Origin: Gottfriedia luciferensis
GTDB lineage: Bacteria; Bacillota; Bacilli; Bacillales; Bacillaceae_G
Length of the DNA: 64,000 bases
NCBI RefSeq assembly: GCF_001712755.1
Contig: NZ_MDKC01000001.1
Coordinates: 62,001 to 126,000, forward strand
Reading direction: 5' to 3'
Below are positions 27,750-37,148 of this stretch, piece by piece; position 1 is the stretch's first letter; each line of letters begins with the position of its first letter. Made by a program: the position numbers and the translations under genes. Under the pieces are notes generated by a model. The model was not told where the DNA came from and made no database searches. It worked only from the letters and a program-made list of their open reading frames with translations.

Positions 27750-28199
27750 ATGAAATGGACAACTAATGAATTAAATCAAGTTATTGAGAATCTGGAATAC
27801 ATCGATACGATCATTATTCCACTTTGTCCTGTTTCTTTGAAAAAAGAAAATATTGGTCTAGCCGAGCAAAGAGAGGACCTAATAATACTTACTTCGGAAC
27901 TAGAACGTACATATAAAGGCAGAGTTGTAATCGCACCTGAATTTACTTATTTACCTGAAGAATCGAATAAAATAAGCAGATTAAAAGCTTGGAATGAAGA
28001 GTTTAAAGCTAGTGGTATTAAACATGTTTTTTATTTAACATGTGATTTTGATTGGAGACAGTCAGAAGCTGAAATGGATGAATCATTAATTTGGTTACCT
28101 AATTTAAACATCAATAGCTTAGATGAATCATCACAACGCGTAATAGTAGATAAACAATTATCTCACATAAATGCATTATTTTCTAAAATATGGGGATAA
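27750..28199 (+). CDS. ypiF: YpiF (DUF2487 family) protein
   Basis: This 149-residue protein begins 'MKWTTNELNQVIENLEYIDT' and is soluble with no catalytic motif that I recognise. It lies directly upstream of qcrA, as ypiF does in B. subtilis. AAAGAGG precedes ATG 27750. The qcr promoter lies downstream of its stop, so it is probably transcribed separately from the cytochrome genes. Confidence 0.8.
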   Translation: MKWTTNELNQVIENLEYIDTIIIPLCPVSLKKENIGLAEQREDLIILTSELERTYKGRVVIAPEFTYLPEESNKISRLKAWNEEFKASGIKHVFYLTCDFDWRQSEAEMDESLIWLPNLNINSLDESSQRVIVDKQLSHINALFSKIWG

Positions 28200-28242
28200 A
28201 AATAAAAACAACATTATTACTATGATTATTATTAGGATATTA

Positions 28243-28271
28243 TTGACCTTCTAAATTTGTTATTATATTAT
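28243..28271 (+). promoter_or_regulatory. Predicted sigma-A promoter of qcrABC
   Basis: TTGACC (28243-28248) and TATTAT (28266-28271) are 17 bases apart, about 70 bases ahead of qcrA. Confidence 0.65.
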
Positions 28272-28342
28272 GAAAGTGTCCTAGTTTTATTATTATAGCT
28301 GTTGTCCGTACAGGAGTACTTGTGATAGAGGGGGGAATTTTC

Positions 28343-28846
28343 ATGAGTGAAAAGGTTTCAAGACGCCAGTTTTTAAACTACACTTTAACAGGTGTAGGCG
28401 GCTTTATGGCGGCAGGAATGCTAATGCCATTGGCTCGTTTTGCCATTGACCCAGTCTTACAAAAAGAAGCAGCTGGAGCAATGGTGCAGGTTGGACTAGT
28501 TAAAGATTTAACGACTGACCCAAAACGCTTTGACTTTAAAGTTAAGCAGGTAGATGGTTGGGTTAAATCTGATGCGTCACACATTGCATGGGTGTACAAG
28601 AATTCAAATGGAGACATCGTTGCGTTATCACCTACTTGTAAGCATTTAGGCTGTACAGTTGGTTGGAACGACAATAAAGATTTTCCAAATCAATTCTTCT
28701 GTCCATGTCATGGCGGTCGTTACCATAAGGATGGTAAAAACATTAAAGGTACACCACCGCTTGGTCCACTAGACAACTATGCGGTAAAAGTGAAAGGTGA
28801 TTCTTTCTATCTTGGTAAATTAGAACCAAATACAGGAGGTAAATAA
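28343..28846 (+). CDS. qcrA: Menaquinol:cytochrome c reductase Rieske iron-sulfur subunit
   Basis: This is the Rieske subunit of the bc complex, which passes electrons from menaquinol to cytochrome c. The 167-residue protein has a Tat-type N-terminus 'SRRQFLNYTLTGVGG' with one membrane anchor (about 12-32). The 2Fe-2S ligands are in 'CKHLGC' (about 101-106) and 'CPCHGG' (about 120-125). GAGGGGGG precedes ATG 28343. qcrB starts two bases after its stop. Confidence 0.96.
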   Translation: MSEKVSRRQFLNYTLTGVGGFMAAGMLMPLARFAIDPVLQKEAAGAMVQVGLVKDLTTDPKRFDFKVKQVDGWVKSDASHIAWVYKNSNGDIVALSPTCKHLGCTVGWNDNKDFPNQFFCPCHGGRYHKDGKNIKGTPPLGPLDNYAVKVKGDSFYLGKLEPNTGGK

Positions 28847-28848
28847 TC

Positions 28849-29523
28849 GTGCTTAACAAAATTTACGACTGGGTAGATGAGCGATTAGAAATTACACCTC
28901 TTTGGAGAGATATCGCTGATCATGAAGTACCAGAACACGTTAATCCAGCGCATCATTTTTCAGCATTCGTATATTGCTTTGGTGGATTAACATTTTTCGT
29001 TACAGTAATTCAAATTTTATCTGGAATGTTCTTAACAATGTACTATGTTCCAGATATCAAAAATGCATGGGAATCAGTTTATTACTTACAAAACAACGTT
29101 GCATACGGACAAATCGTTCGTGGTATGCATCACTGGGGTGCAAGTTTAGTAATTGTTATGATGTTTTTACATACTTTACGTGTATTCTTCCAAGGCGCAT
29201 ATAAAAAGCCTCGTGAGCTTAACTGGGTTGTAGGGGTATTAATCTTCTTCGTAATGCTTGGATTAGGCTTTACAGGATATTTATTACCTTGGGATATGAA
29301 AGCGTTATTTGCGACTAAAGTAGGTCTGCAAATTGCTGAACAAACACCATTTATTGGTAAGCAAGTGAAAACGTTAATTGCAGGTAATCCGGACATCATC
29401 GGTGCACAAACATTAACTCGTTTCTTCGCAATCCATGTATTCTTCTTACCTGGTGCTTTACTTGCTCTTATGGGTGCCCATTTCTTAATTATTCGTAAGC
29501 AAGGTATTTCAGGTCCACTATAA
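28849..29523 (+). CDS. qcrB: Menaquinol:cytochrome c reductase cytochrome b subunit
   Basis: This is a b6-type cytochrome b of 224 residues with four membrane helices. Haem-ligand histidines appear in 'GMHHWGASLVIVMMFLHTLR' (about 88-107) and in the fourth helix 'RFFAIHVFFLPGALLALMGAH'. The GTG start follows AGGAGG within the end of qcrA. Together with qcrA and qcrC it forms the Gram-positive bc complex. Confidence 0.96.
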   Translation: MLNKIYDWVDERLEITPLWRDIADHEVPEHVNPAHHFSAFVYCFGGLTFFVTVIQILSGMFLTMYYVPDIKNAWESVYYLQNNVAYGQIVRGMHHWGASLVIVMMFLHTLRVFFQGAYKKPRELNWVVGVLIFFVMLGLGFTGYLLPWDMKALFATKVGLQIAEQTPFIGKQVKTLIAGNPDIIGAQTLTRFFAIHVFFLPGALLALMGAHFLIIRKQGISGPL

Positions 29524-29586
29524 GATTTAGTGCATGGGGCTTTAGTAAAAAATGACTAAAGTGTGTCGAAATAAAGGAGGGAGAAC

Positions 29587-30363
29587 ATGCATCGCGGTAA
29601 AGGAATGAAATTTGTAGGTGACTCACGTGTGCCTGCAATGGCAGGACGTAAACCTAATGTTCCAAAGGATTATTCAGAATATCCTGGTAAAACTGAAGCA
29701 TTTTGGCCAAACTTCTTATTAAAAGAATGGATGGTAGGAGCAGTTTTCTTAATTGGATACTTAACATTAACAATTGCACATCCATCTCCACTAGAGAGGG
29801 TTGCAGACCCAACTGATACTGGCTATACGCCATTACCAGACTGGTATTTCTTATTCTTATATCAATTCTTAAAATATAGCTATGCTTCTGGTGACTATAA
29901 CGTAATTGGTGCTTTCGTAATTCCTGGATTAGCATTTGGTGGCTTATTATTAGCGCCATTCTTAGATCGTAGTCCACATAGAAAACCAATTAAACGTCCT
30001 TTAGCTACAGGCTTTATGTTATTAGCTTTATCTGGTGTAATTTATTTAACATGGGAAGCTGCGGCTCACCATGACTGGAAAAAACAAAAAGAACAAGGTA
30101 AAATCCGTACTTTTGTTGAGTTAAATAAAGAAGATCCAGCATATAAACTATTGCAAAAAAATACTTGTGTATCTTGTCATGGCGATAATCTTGAAGGTGG
30201 CGCAGCAGCTCCAAGTCTTCAAAATAATGGTTTAAAACCTGAAGAAATCGCACATATCGCAAGAAACGGTCGAAAAGCGATGCCATCTGGTGTATTTAAA
30301 GGTACTGACGCAGAACTTAAAGTACTAGCTGAATTCGTTTCAAAAGCAGGTAAAACAGAGTAA
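29587..30363 (+). CDS. qcrC: Menaquinol:cytochrome c reductase cytochrome b/c subunit
   Basis: The 258-residue protein fuses a subunit IV-like part with three membrane helices (about 50-165) to a C-terminal cytochrome c domain facing outside. The single haem-binding motif 'CVSCHG' is at about residues 193-198, and a methionine in 'RKAMPSGVF' is the probable sixth ligand. AAAGGAGGGAG precedes the ATG. A terminator follows, ending the three-gene operon. Confidence 0.96.
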   Translation: MHRGKGMKFVGDSRVPAMAGRKPNVPKDYSEYPGKTEAFWPNFLLKEWMVGAVFLIGYLTLTIAHPSPLERVADPTDTGYTPLPDWYFLFLYQFLKYSYASGDYNVIGAFVIPGLAFGGLLLAPFLDRSPHRKPIKRPLATGFMLLALSGVIYLTWEAAAHHDWKKQKEQGKIRTFVELNKEDPAYKLLQKNTCVSCHGDNLEGGAAAPSLQNNGLKPEEIAHIARNGRKAMPSGVFKGTDAELKVLAEFVSKAGKTE

Positions 30364-30366
30364 TTA

Positions 30367-30398
30367 AAAGAGAGTCGAATTTTCGACTCTTTTTTTAT
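30367..30398 (+). terminator. Intrinsic terminator after qcrC
   Basis: AGAGTCGAA pairs with TTCGACTCT and is followed by seven T. Confidence 0.9.
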
Positions 30399-30515
30399 GT
30401 TTTATTGTATACTGAAATAATAACATGTAAAAAATGTGATGATACATATAAATTGTGAACTTTGTGTTATAAATTTATTAAATCTCCTAAAGTGAAAGTG
30501 AGATGAAGTGAACTA

Positions 30516-31100
30516 GTGAACATACTATACAGTATGCTACGGCTTAAACCTAACTTAATTGCTTTATTTATAATAAATGTACTAGGAACAATCTATGGAT
30601 ACTATTGGTATAAATCTCAACTTGAGTTTACTCCTGGTTGGTTAAAAATATTTGTACCTGATAGTCCAACTGCATCCTTATTTTTTTGTATTGTATTGCT
30701 ACTTTTCATTCTAAATAAACGGAATGGATTAATAGAAGCACTAGCATATGTAAGCTTGATGAAATATGGTATATGGGCAGTTATAATGAATGGAATGGTT
30801 CTTTATATATCAGGTGGACTTGATAAGGTTGCATATTTATTAATTTTTTCACATGGAGCTATGGCAATCCAAGCTGTTTTGTACGCACCGACATTTAAAG
30901 TAAAAAAATGGCACTTGACTGTTGCAAGTATTTGGATTTTACAAGATCTAATTTTAGACTATGTTTTTGGTACAATGCCAGAATATTATATGCTTTCTGA
31001 TTACAGAATTTGGATTGCTTTAATTACATTTTGGTTAACGATATTTGTTATTTTAATCGCTTATTACCAGTTAATTTTAAAAAATAGAGCTCGTGCTTGA
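30516..31100 (+). CDS. ypjA: YpjA-like membrane protein (DUF1405 family)
   Basis: This 194-residue integral membrane protein has about five hydrophobic helices and begins 'MNILYSMLRLKPNLIALFII'. The DUF1405-type segments 'FVPDSPTASLFF' and 'KYGIWAVIMNG' are present. The function is unknown. The GTG start has only a weak ribosome site (GTGAGATGAAG). It lies between qcrC and ypjB, as in B. subtilis. Confidence 0.8.
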   Translation: MNILYSMLRLKPNLIALFIINVLGTIYGYYWYKSQLEFTPGWLKIFVPDSPTASLFFCIVLLLFILNKRNGLIEALAYVSLMKYGIWAVIMNGMVLYISGGLDKVAYLLIFSHGAMAIQAVLYAPTFKVKKWHLTVASIWILQDLILDYVFGTMPEYYMLSDYRIWIALITFWLTIFVILIAYYQLILKNRARA

Positions 31101-31159
31101 ACAAGTTCTAATCTTGTCCTTTCTCTCATAATTATTAGTAGTTATGAGGGAGGGGTTTG

Positions 31160-31942
31160 ATGAAAAAATTAATTGCGGGGATAAGCGTTTTTTTTATTTT
31201 CTTTTCATTTAATACCGTAAAAGGGTACGCTAAAATAGATCAAGAAACTTCACTAATTGAAAAATCGCTCTCTTTAGTACAAGATGGTGATTATGTTCAT
31301 GGCGCTAATTTATTGGAGCAATTAGAATCAAAGTATATGGCGTCAGCAAAAAAGAATAAGGATTTCACACCAAAGGATTTAGAAACCATTTCAGTTACTT
31401 TTCAAAATGCACTTGTATCTTTATCAAATGATGGAATTGATCCACAAGAAAAGGTTGCCGATGTGCTTGGTTTGAGATTATTGATTGATGCTGGTGAAAC
31501 GACTATGCAGCCGATGTGGAAGGAAATGAAAAAGTCAGTTATGACTCCACTACAGAATATGGAGTCAGCATATAAACGAGGTAATTCTGAAGCATATGAA
31601 ACGCAATTAAATCAATTCTTACACCAATTTGAGATTATTTATCCAAGTCTAATTATGGACCTTCCATATGATGAAGTAAAAAAAATAAATTCACTTGTTT
31701 CGTTTTTAGATGATTATCGTATTAACCAAGAATCTATACCGGCTTTTCAACAAAAGTTGGATGAGACTAAAAGTGAATTATTATTCATTTTTGATCAAGG
31801 TAATTCAATTATTCCACCTGTTTCTATTTGGACAATATTTACAACAGGGATCATTATTGTCGGTACATTAAGTTATGTTGGTTGGAGAAAATATATAGGT
31901 GATCGAAATAAGAACAAAAAAAGAAGAGAACATAATGATTGA
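31160..31942 (+). CDS. ypjB: YpjB-like sporulation-associated membrane protein
   Basis: This 260-residue protein has an N-terminal signal peptide or anchor (about 3-22) and a C-terminal membrane helix 'VSIWTIFTTGIIIVGTLSYVGW' region (about 220-240) followed by a basic tail. The middle is a helical extracytoplasmic domain. Its place after ypjA matches ypjB, annotated as a sporulation protein. GAGGGAGGGG precedes ATG 31160. The role is not defined. Confidence 0.75.
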   Translation: MKKLIAGISVFFIFFSFNTVKGYAKIDQETSLIEKSLSLVQDGDYVHGANLLEQLESKYMASAKKNKDFTPKDLETISVTFQNALVSLSNDGIDPQEKVADVLGLRLLIDAGETTMQPMWKEMKKSVMTPLQNMESAYKRGNSEAYETQLNQFLHQFEIIYPSLIMDLPYDEVKKINSLVSFLDDYRINQESIPAFQQKLDETKSELLFIFDQGNSIIPPVSIWTIFTTGIIIVGTLSYVGWRKYIGDRNKNKKRREHND

Positions 31943-32000
31943 CAAATTTCTCTAAAAGTTATTACAATATCGTAAAATCACACTCCTTGGAGGAATTACA

Positions 32001-32681
32001 ATGAGTTATTTAATTTACTTTTTAATTTTGTTGCTTGTACCTTTATATGCGCAAATGAAGGTTAAATCAACTTTTAGAAAGTATTCTCAAGTTGGTTCTA
32101 CATCACATTTAACGGGTGCAGAAGTAGCGAGAAAAATTTTAAATGAAAATGGATTATACAATGTGGCAGTAGAGGAAACTCGAGGATATTTATCTGACCA
32201 TTATGATCCACGTGCAAAAGTTGTAAGATTATCAACTGAAAATTATCATGGATATTCGGTGGCGGGTACAGCAGTTGCAGCTCATGAAGTAGGACATGCA
32301 ATTCAAGATGCGAATGACTATAGCTTTTTAAGATTCCGTCATTCATTAGTACCTGTTGCAAATTTCAGTTCCAATTTTTCTTATATATTTATTTTAATTG
32401 GCATGTTTTCTCGTCTTTCAGGTGCATTATTAATAGGAATAGTGTTATTAGCACTAGGTGTTTTGTTCCAAGTTGTTACACTTCCTGTTGAATTTAATGC
32501 CTCAAGTAGAGCTTTAAAACAGATTACAACTTTGGGCATCATCAATTCGAATGAGCATGTTTATGCAAAACGCGTTTTAAATGCAGCCGCATTGACATAT
32601 GTTGCAGCAGCAGCGGTAGCCGTCGCAGAATTATTAAGATTAATTTTAATTTATACAGGTATGACACGTAGTGATGATTAA
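32001..32681 (+). CDS. YugP-like zinc metallopeptidase (membrane)
   Basis: This 226-residue protein has an N-terminal helix (1-17), a zinc motif 'AAHEVGHAIQDA' (about residues 92-103) and three further hydrophobic segments. It matches the YugP family of predicted membrane zinc proteases. In B. subtilis yugP is elsewhere; here it lies between ypjB and ypjC. TTGGAGG precedes the ATG. Substrate unknown. Confidence 0.85.
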   Translation: MSYLIYFLILLLVPLYAQMKVKSTFRKYSQVGSTSHLTGAEVARKILNENGLYNVAVEETRGYLSDHYDPRAKVVRLSTENYHGYSVAGTAVAAHEVGHAIQDANDYSFLRFRHSLVPVANFSSNFSYIFILIGMFSRLSGALLIGIVLLALGVLFQVVTLPVEFNASSRALKQITTLGIINSNEHVYAKRVLNAAALTYVAAAAVAVAELLRLILIYTGMTRSDD

Positions 32682-32689
32682 AATCAATA

Positions 32690-32736
32690 AAAAAAAGAGG
32701 TTCTGGCAATCAAATGCCAAGAACCTCTTTTTTTAG
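32690..32736. terminator. Bidirectional terminator between the yugP-like gene and ypjC
   Basis: AAAGAGGTTCT pairs with AGAACCTCTTT, with an inner TGGCA/TGCCA pair, and A and T runs on the two sides. Confidence 0.9.
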
Positions 32737-32743
32737 TTAAAAA

Positions 32744-33616
32744 TTAAGGGTGAAGAGGGACTTTATTTTCATCTAATGTAAAGCCCTCACCTAGTACATC
32801 ATGCACTTCTGTAACGGCTACAAAAGCGTGTGGATCGATATCCTGAATGATGTTTTTTAAATGAACTAATTCGTTTTTTGGTACGACACAAAATAAAACG
32901 TCTTTGCTTTCTCCAGTAAATGTTCCAGTTGCTTTTAAATAAGTTGCGCCACGTTCCATTTCTTTCATAATTCGAGCGGCAATTAAATCATTTTTCTCAG
33001 AGATAATATTTGCTCCACGTGCAGCATATGCACCTTCTTGCATAAAATCAATTATTCTTGCTCCGACAAAAACTGCAACTAGCGTATACATTGCTTCATA
33101 TGCTTTTAAGTAAGTTAAAAGTGAAAGTGTAATGACAACAAAGTCAAAAATAAACATCGTTTTCCCCATATTAATACCTTTGTATTTATATGCTAAACGA
33201 GCGATGATATCAACACCACCAGTAGTTCCACCAAATCTAAAAATAATTCCTAAACCTACACCAATAAATACACCCGCAAATAATGAAGCTAACATTAAAT
33301 CGCCATGAACATCTATATTGAAAGTAAATTTCTCAAATAATTTTAAGAAAAAAGAGACTGCAACAGTTCCGATGATTGTATAAAGCATTGTCACTGTACC
33401 AAGTAATCTCCAACCAATAAAAAATAAGGGGACGTTTAAGGCTAAGTTTGAGATCCAAACAGGAATATTTAGTTCAGCTAAAAGAATTAAGTTTATTCCC
33501 GTAAAGCCACCTTCAGCTAGATTGTTTGGAATATTTATATTCATAATTCCAAAAGAAAAAATTGCAGAACCTAAAATAATAAAAAAGATATTGCGTAACT
33601 TCAATTTAAAAATCAT
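32744..33616 (-). CDS. ypjC: YpjC, YitT-family membrane protein with DUF2179 domain
   Basis: This 290-residue protein on the minus strand has about five to six membrane helices in residues 10-195, including 'GGTTGGVDIIARL', and a soluble C-terminal domain (about 210-280, 'KDVLFCVVPKNELVHLKNII') typical of YitT/DUF2179 proteins. The family is widespread in Firmicutes with no firm function; transport is a guess. AGGAAGTAT precedes the ATG on the minus strand. It matches ypjC at this locus. Confidence 0.85.
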   Translation of the reverse strand: MIFKLKLRNIFFIILGSAIFSFGIMNINIPNNLAEGGFTGINLILLAELNIPVWISNLALNVPLFFIGWRLLGTVTMLYTIIGTVAVSFFLKLFEKFTFNIDVHGDLMLASLFAGVFIGVGLGIIFRFGGTTGGVDIIARLAYKYKGINMGKTMFIFDFVVITLSLLTYLKAYEAMYTLVAVFVGARIIDFMQEGAYAARGANIISEKNDLIAARIMKEMERGATYLKATGTFTGESKDVLFCVVPKNELVHLKNIIQDIDPHAFVAVTEVHDVLGEGFTLDENKVPLHP

Positions 33617-33752
33617 ATACTTCCTCCATACTATAAAAATTACCCTAAACTCTTATTTTTATCTTATCTTGTATTTTTTTCAAGTAAAATAATATATAAT
33701 TTGTCAAAAAGTGGTCAATTCGATAAGATTTAATTGAGGAGTTGATATTAGT

Positions 33753-34082
33753 ATGCACGAAAAAACGATGAAAGAAATGCAAAAAGAAGTCGATACATAT
33801 ATAGGTCAATTTAAAGAAGGGTATTTTAGTCCTTTAGCAATGATGGCAAGGTTAACTGAAGAAATGGGTGAGTTAGCTAGAGAAATTAATCATACCTATG
33901 GTGAAAAGCCTAAGAAAAGCACTGAAGAAGAAAAGCTAATTGAAGAAGAGTTAGGTGATGTATTATTTGTTATGATTTGTTTAGCAAATAGCCTAAATAT
34001 AGACTTACAAGAAGCACATGATATGGTAATGAAGAAGTTTAATACTCGTGATAAAGATCGTTGGACTAGGAAGGAAGTTTAA
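33753..34082 (+). CDS. ypjD: MazG-like nucleotide pyrophosphohydrolase YpjD
   Basis: This 109-residue all-alpha protein has the magnesium-binding pattern 'EEMGE' (about residues 37-41) and '[16 protein letters not shown]' (about 68-83), characteristic of the MazG/dUTPase-like superfamily that hydrolyses nucleoside triphosphates to monophosphates. Exact substrate unknown. TGAGGAGTTG precedes the ATG. It starts a tight run: dapB begins two bases after its stop. Confidence 0.88.
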   Translation: MHEKTMKEMQKEVDTYIGQFKEGYFSPLAMMARLTEEMGELAREINHTYGEKPKKSTEEEKLIEEELGDVLFVMICLANSLNIDLQEAHDMVMKKFNTRDKDRWTRKEV

Positions 34083-34083
34083 A

Positions 34084-34887
34084 ATGGAGAAAGTAATTAG
34101 AGTAGTATTAGCAGGACCAAGAGGTAAAATGGGAATTGAAGCTTTACAATTAATTGATCGAACTGAGCATTTTCACCTTGTAGCTGCAGTAGATTATAAA
34201 TTAGGTGGAGAACAAATCCAAAAAGTTAGCCCCGGCTTTAAAGGGGAAGCAAAAATATATGAAACATTAGAGCAATGTATTGAAAATGAAAGCTTTGATG
34301 TTCTTGTTGACTTAACAACACCTGAAATTGGAAAAAAACATGCATTTTTAGCATTAAAAAATGGTATTCGACCTGTAATAGGGACAACAGGTTTTACAAA
34401 AGAGGAGCTTGATGATTTAAAAGAGTTAGCTTCAAATAAGGAGCTAGGTTGTATTATTGCGCCAAATTTTGCAATTGGTGCTATATTAATGATGAAATTC
34501 TCTGCAATGGCAGCGAAATATTTTAAAGATATCGAAATCATTGAGCTACATCATGACCAAAAATTAGATGCGCCTTCAGGTACAGCTCTTAAAACAGTTC
34601 AAATGATTGAGGAAGTTCGTGAATCGAAAGTACAAGGACATCCAAATGAAGTTGAAACTGAAGCTGGAGCTAGAGGTGCTGATCTAAATGGAATGAGAGT
34701 TCATAGTGTGAGATTACCTGGTTTAGTTGCGCATCAACAAGTTTTATTCGGTGGAGATGGTCAACTATTAACAATTAGACATGATTCAATGAATCGAGCT
34801 TCTTTTATGTCTGGAGTTAAAGTAGCCGTTGAGGAAGTAATGAAACTTTCAGAGCTAGTGTACGGCTTAGAAAATATAATGGACTAA
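34084..34887 (+). CDS. dapB: 4-hydroxy-tetrahydrodipicolinate reductase
   Basis: The enzyme makes tetrahydrodipicolinate for lysine, cell-wall diaminopimelate and spore dipicolinate. The 267-residue protein has the nucleotide motif '[11 protein letters not shown]' (about 7-17) and the substrate signature '[16 protein letters not shown]' (about 155-170). ATG 34084 follows AAGGAAG inside the end of ypjD; longer in-frame starts overlap that gene. Confidence 0.96.
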   Translation: MEKVIRVVLAGPRGKMGIEALQLIDRTEHFHLVAAVDYKLGGEQIQKVSPGFKGEAKIYETLEQCIENESFDVLVDLTTPEIGKKHAFLALKNGIRPVIGTTGFTKEELDDLKELASNKELGCIIAPNFAIGAILMMKFSAMAAKYFKDIEIIELHHDQKLDAPSGTALKTVQMIEEVRESKVQGHPNEVETEAGARGADLNGMRVHSVRLPGLVAHQQVLFGGDGQLLTIRHDSMNRASFMSGVKVAVEEVMKLSELVYGLENIMD

Positions 34888-34901
34888 AGGTGGTGCAGGT
34901 A

Positions 34902-35264
34902 GTGAAAATAGCTTTAATTGCTCACGATAAGAGAAAAGACGCATTAGTAACTTTTGTTCAAGAAAATGAATCTTTTTTTCAGCAGCATGAACTATTTTCA
35001 ACAGGTACTACAGGATTACGCGTAATGGAAAATACAACTTTAAAAGTTTATCGTTTTCAATCTGGTCCACTCGGAGGAGATCAAGAAATAGGTGCACTAA
35101 TTGCTAAAGGGAAAATGGACGCGATTTTCTTTTTTAGGGATCCATTAACTGCTCAACCGCATGAACCAGATGTAAATGCTTTATTAAGGCTATGCGATGT
35201 TTTTCATGTCCCGGTGGCAACGAACATTCAAACCGCTAAGGCAGTAGTGAAATTTTTTAGTTAG
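34902..35264 (+). CDS. mgsA: Methylglyoxal synthase
   Basis: The enzyme turns dihydroxyacetone phosphate into methylglyoxal, a phosphate-releasing overflow bypass. The protein from GTG 34902 is 120 residues and begins '[13 protein letters not shown]'. The catalytic region '[14 protein letters not shown]' and '[14 protein letters not shown]' are intact. It is about 17 residues shorter at the C-terminus than the 137 residues I recall for B. subtilis, ending soon after the last core strand. The following bshB1 starts 20 bases later. Confidence 0.94.
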   Translation: MKIALIAHDKRKDALVTFVQENESFFQQHELFSTGTTGLRVMENTTLKVYRFQSGPLGGDQEIGALIAKGKMDAIFFFRDPLTAQPHEPDVNALLRLCDVFHVPVATNIQTAKAVVKFFS

Positions 35265-35284
35265 TTTGAAAGAGAGTGAGATAA

Positions 35285-35986
35285 GTGGAATATTTTGATG
35301 TACTAGCATTTGGAGCGCATCCAGATGATGTTGAGATTGGAATGGCAGGCACGATTGCTAAGTTTACGAAGTTAGGCTATAAGGTTGCTATTTGTGATTT
35401 AACTGAAGCGGAGCTCTCATCAAATGGGGATACTATTATTAGAAGAAAAGAAGCTGAAGAAGCAGATAAGATTTTAGGGGTTTCAAAGCGTTTTAATTTA
35501 TCATTACCAGATAGGGGGCTATACTTATCTGAGGAAGCGATTAAACAAGTTGCTGCTTTAATTCGAATGACGAAGCCTAGTATTATTTTTTCGCCATATG
35601 AAGTGGATCGTCATCCTGATCATGGTAATTGTACAAAAATAGTAGAAGAAGCTGTATTTTCATCTGGGATTAGAAAATTTAATGTAAATACAAATCATGA
35701 AGCTCACAAGGTAAAACACGTTTTTCAATATATGATTAATGGGTTTCATCGACCTAATTTTATAGTTGATGTTTCAGAAACGATTGAAGTCAAAAGGGCA
35801 GCTTTAGAAGTTTATGAAAGTCAATTTACTCCCGGACCAGATGGTGTAGTTACGCCTTTAACAAACGACTATGTAAATAGCGTAATTGCAAGAGAGAAAA
35901 TTTTTGGAAAAGAAGCCGGAGTGCCATATGGGGAAGGGTTTATGAGTAAGAGACCACTCCTATTAAATGCAGATTGGTTAGTTTAA
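35285..35986 (+). CDS. bshB1: Bacillithiol biosynthesis deacetylase BshB1
   Basis: The enzyme removes the acetyl group from GlcNAc-malate, the second step of bacillithiol synthesis. The 233-residue LmbE-like protein has the zinc motif 'AHPDDVEIGMAG' (residues 11-22) and the third ligand region 'VDRHPDHGNC' (about 107-116). GTG 35285 is preceded by GAGAGTGAG. It directly precedes bshA, the usual pair. Confidence 0.93.
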   Translation: MEYFDVLAFGAHPDDVEIGMAGTIAKFTKLGYKVAICDLTEAELSSNGDTIIRRKEAEEADKILGVSKRFNLSLPDRGLYLSEEAIKQVAALIRMTKPSIIFSPYEVDRHPDHGNCTKIVEEAVFSSGIRKFNVNTNHEAHKVKHVFQYMINGFHRPNFIVDVSETIEVKRAALEVYESQFTPGPDGVVTPLTNDYVNSVIAREKIFGKEAGVPYGEGFMSKRPLLLNADWLV

Positions 35987-36016
35987 GTAGAAATGAAGAA
36001 GTTTAGGAGAGATAAA

Positions 36017-37147
36017 ATGAAATTAAAAATTGGGATTACATGTTATCCTTCAGTAGGCGGTTCTGGTGTGATTGCAACTGAGCTAGGAAAGTTATTAGCA
36101 GAACTAGGACATGAAATTCATTTTATTTCATCAAGTATGCCGTTTCGTTTAAATAAAGTATATCCTAATATTTATTATCATGCAGTTGAAGTAAATCAAT
36201 ATTCAGTTTTCCAATATCCTCCATATGATTTAGCATTGGCGAGTAAGATGGCTGAAATTGCAAACCGTGAAAAATTAGATATTTTACATGTACATTATGC
36301 GATTCCGCATGCAATTTGTGCTGTTCTAGCAAAACAAATGATTCATCATGATATTAAAATTGTAACGACATTACATGGTACAGATATAACTGTTCTTGGT
36401 TATGACTCATCTTTAACAGAGTTAATTAAGTTTGGGATTGAAAAATCAGATGTTGTAACTGCGGTCTCAAATGATTTAATACGTCAAACAGAGGAATTAG
36501 TTAACCCTGATAAAGAAATACAAACTGTGTATAATTTTATTGATGAACGAGTGTATTACAAAAGAAATTGTCGGGCATTAAAAGCAGAGTACGGGATTAA
36601 GGAGCATGAAAAAGTCATTATACATATTTCTAATTTCCGACAAGTTAAACGAACAAAAGATGTAGTAGATGTATTTAACTTAGTTAGAAAAGAAATTCCA
36701 TCCAAGTTACTATTAGTTGGTGATGGTCCGGAAATCTCAAGTTTATGTAAATTAGTAAGAGAGCTAGGTATTGATGATGATGTCTTATTTTTAGGAAAGC
36801 AAGAGAATGTTGAAGAGTTACTTTCAATGAGCGATATAAAATTACTTCTTTCATCAAAAGAAAGCTTTGGTTTAGTTTTACTTGAGGCGATGGCTTGTGG
36901 AGTTCCATGTATCGGTACTAGAGTTGGTGGGATTCCAGAAGTAATCGAACATGGAGAAAACGGATTTATTTGTGAACTAGGAGATATTGAACAAATCGCT
37001 TATTATACACTCAACTTATTACAAGATGAAGAACTATTTAAACGCATATCAAGTCGCGCGATTGAAATTGTAAAAGAAAGATTTCAATCAAATAAAATCG
37101 TTTCACAATATTTAGCTATTTATAATGAGTTATTAGGAATGAAATAA
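36017..37147 (+). CDS. bshA: N-acetyl-alpha-D-glucosaminyl L-malate synthase BshA
   Basis: This GT4 glycosyltransferase joins UDP-GlcNAc to L-malate, the first step of bacillithiol synthesis. The 376-residue protein begins '[20 protein letters not shown]', and its donor-binding segment '[19 protein letters not shown]' (about 277-295) is typical. The start at ATG 36017 follows AGGAGA at 36006-36011. cca follows one base after its stop. Confidence 0.95.
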   Translation: MKLKIGITCYPSVGGSGVIATELGKLLAELGHEIHFISSSMPFRLNKVYPNIYYHAVEVNQYSVFQYPPYDLALASKMAEIANREKLDILHVHYAIPHAICAVLAKQMIHHDIKIVTTLHGTDITVLGYDSSLTELIKFGIEKSDVVTAVSNDLIRQTEELVNPDKEIQTVYNFIDERVYYKRNCRALKAEYGIKEHEKVIIHISNFRQVKRTKDVVDVFNLVRKEIPSKLLLVGDGPEISSLCKLVRELGIDDDVLFLGKQENVEELLSMSDIKLLLSSKESFGLVLLEAMACGVPCIGTRVGGIPEVIEHGENGFICELGDIEQIAYYTLNLLQDEELFKRISSRAIEIVKERFQSNKIVSQYLAIYNELLGMK

Positions 37148-37148
37148 T

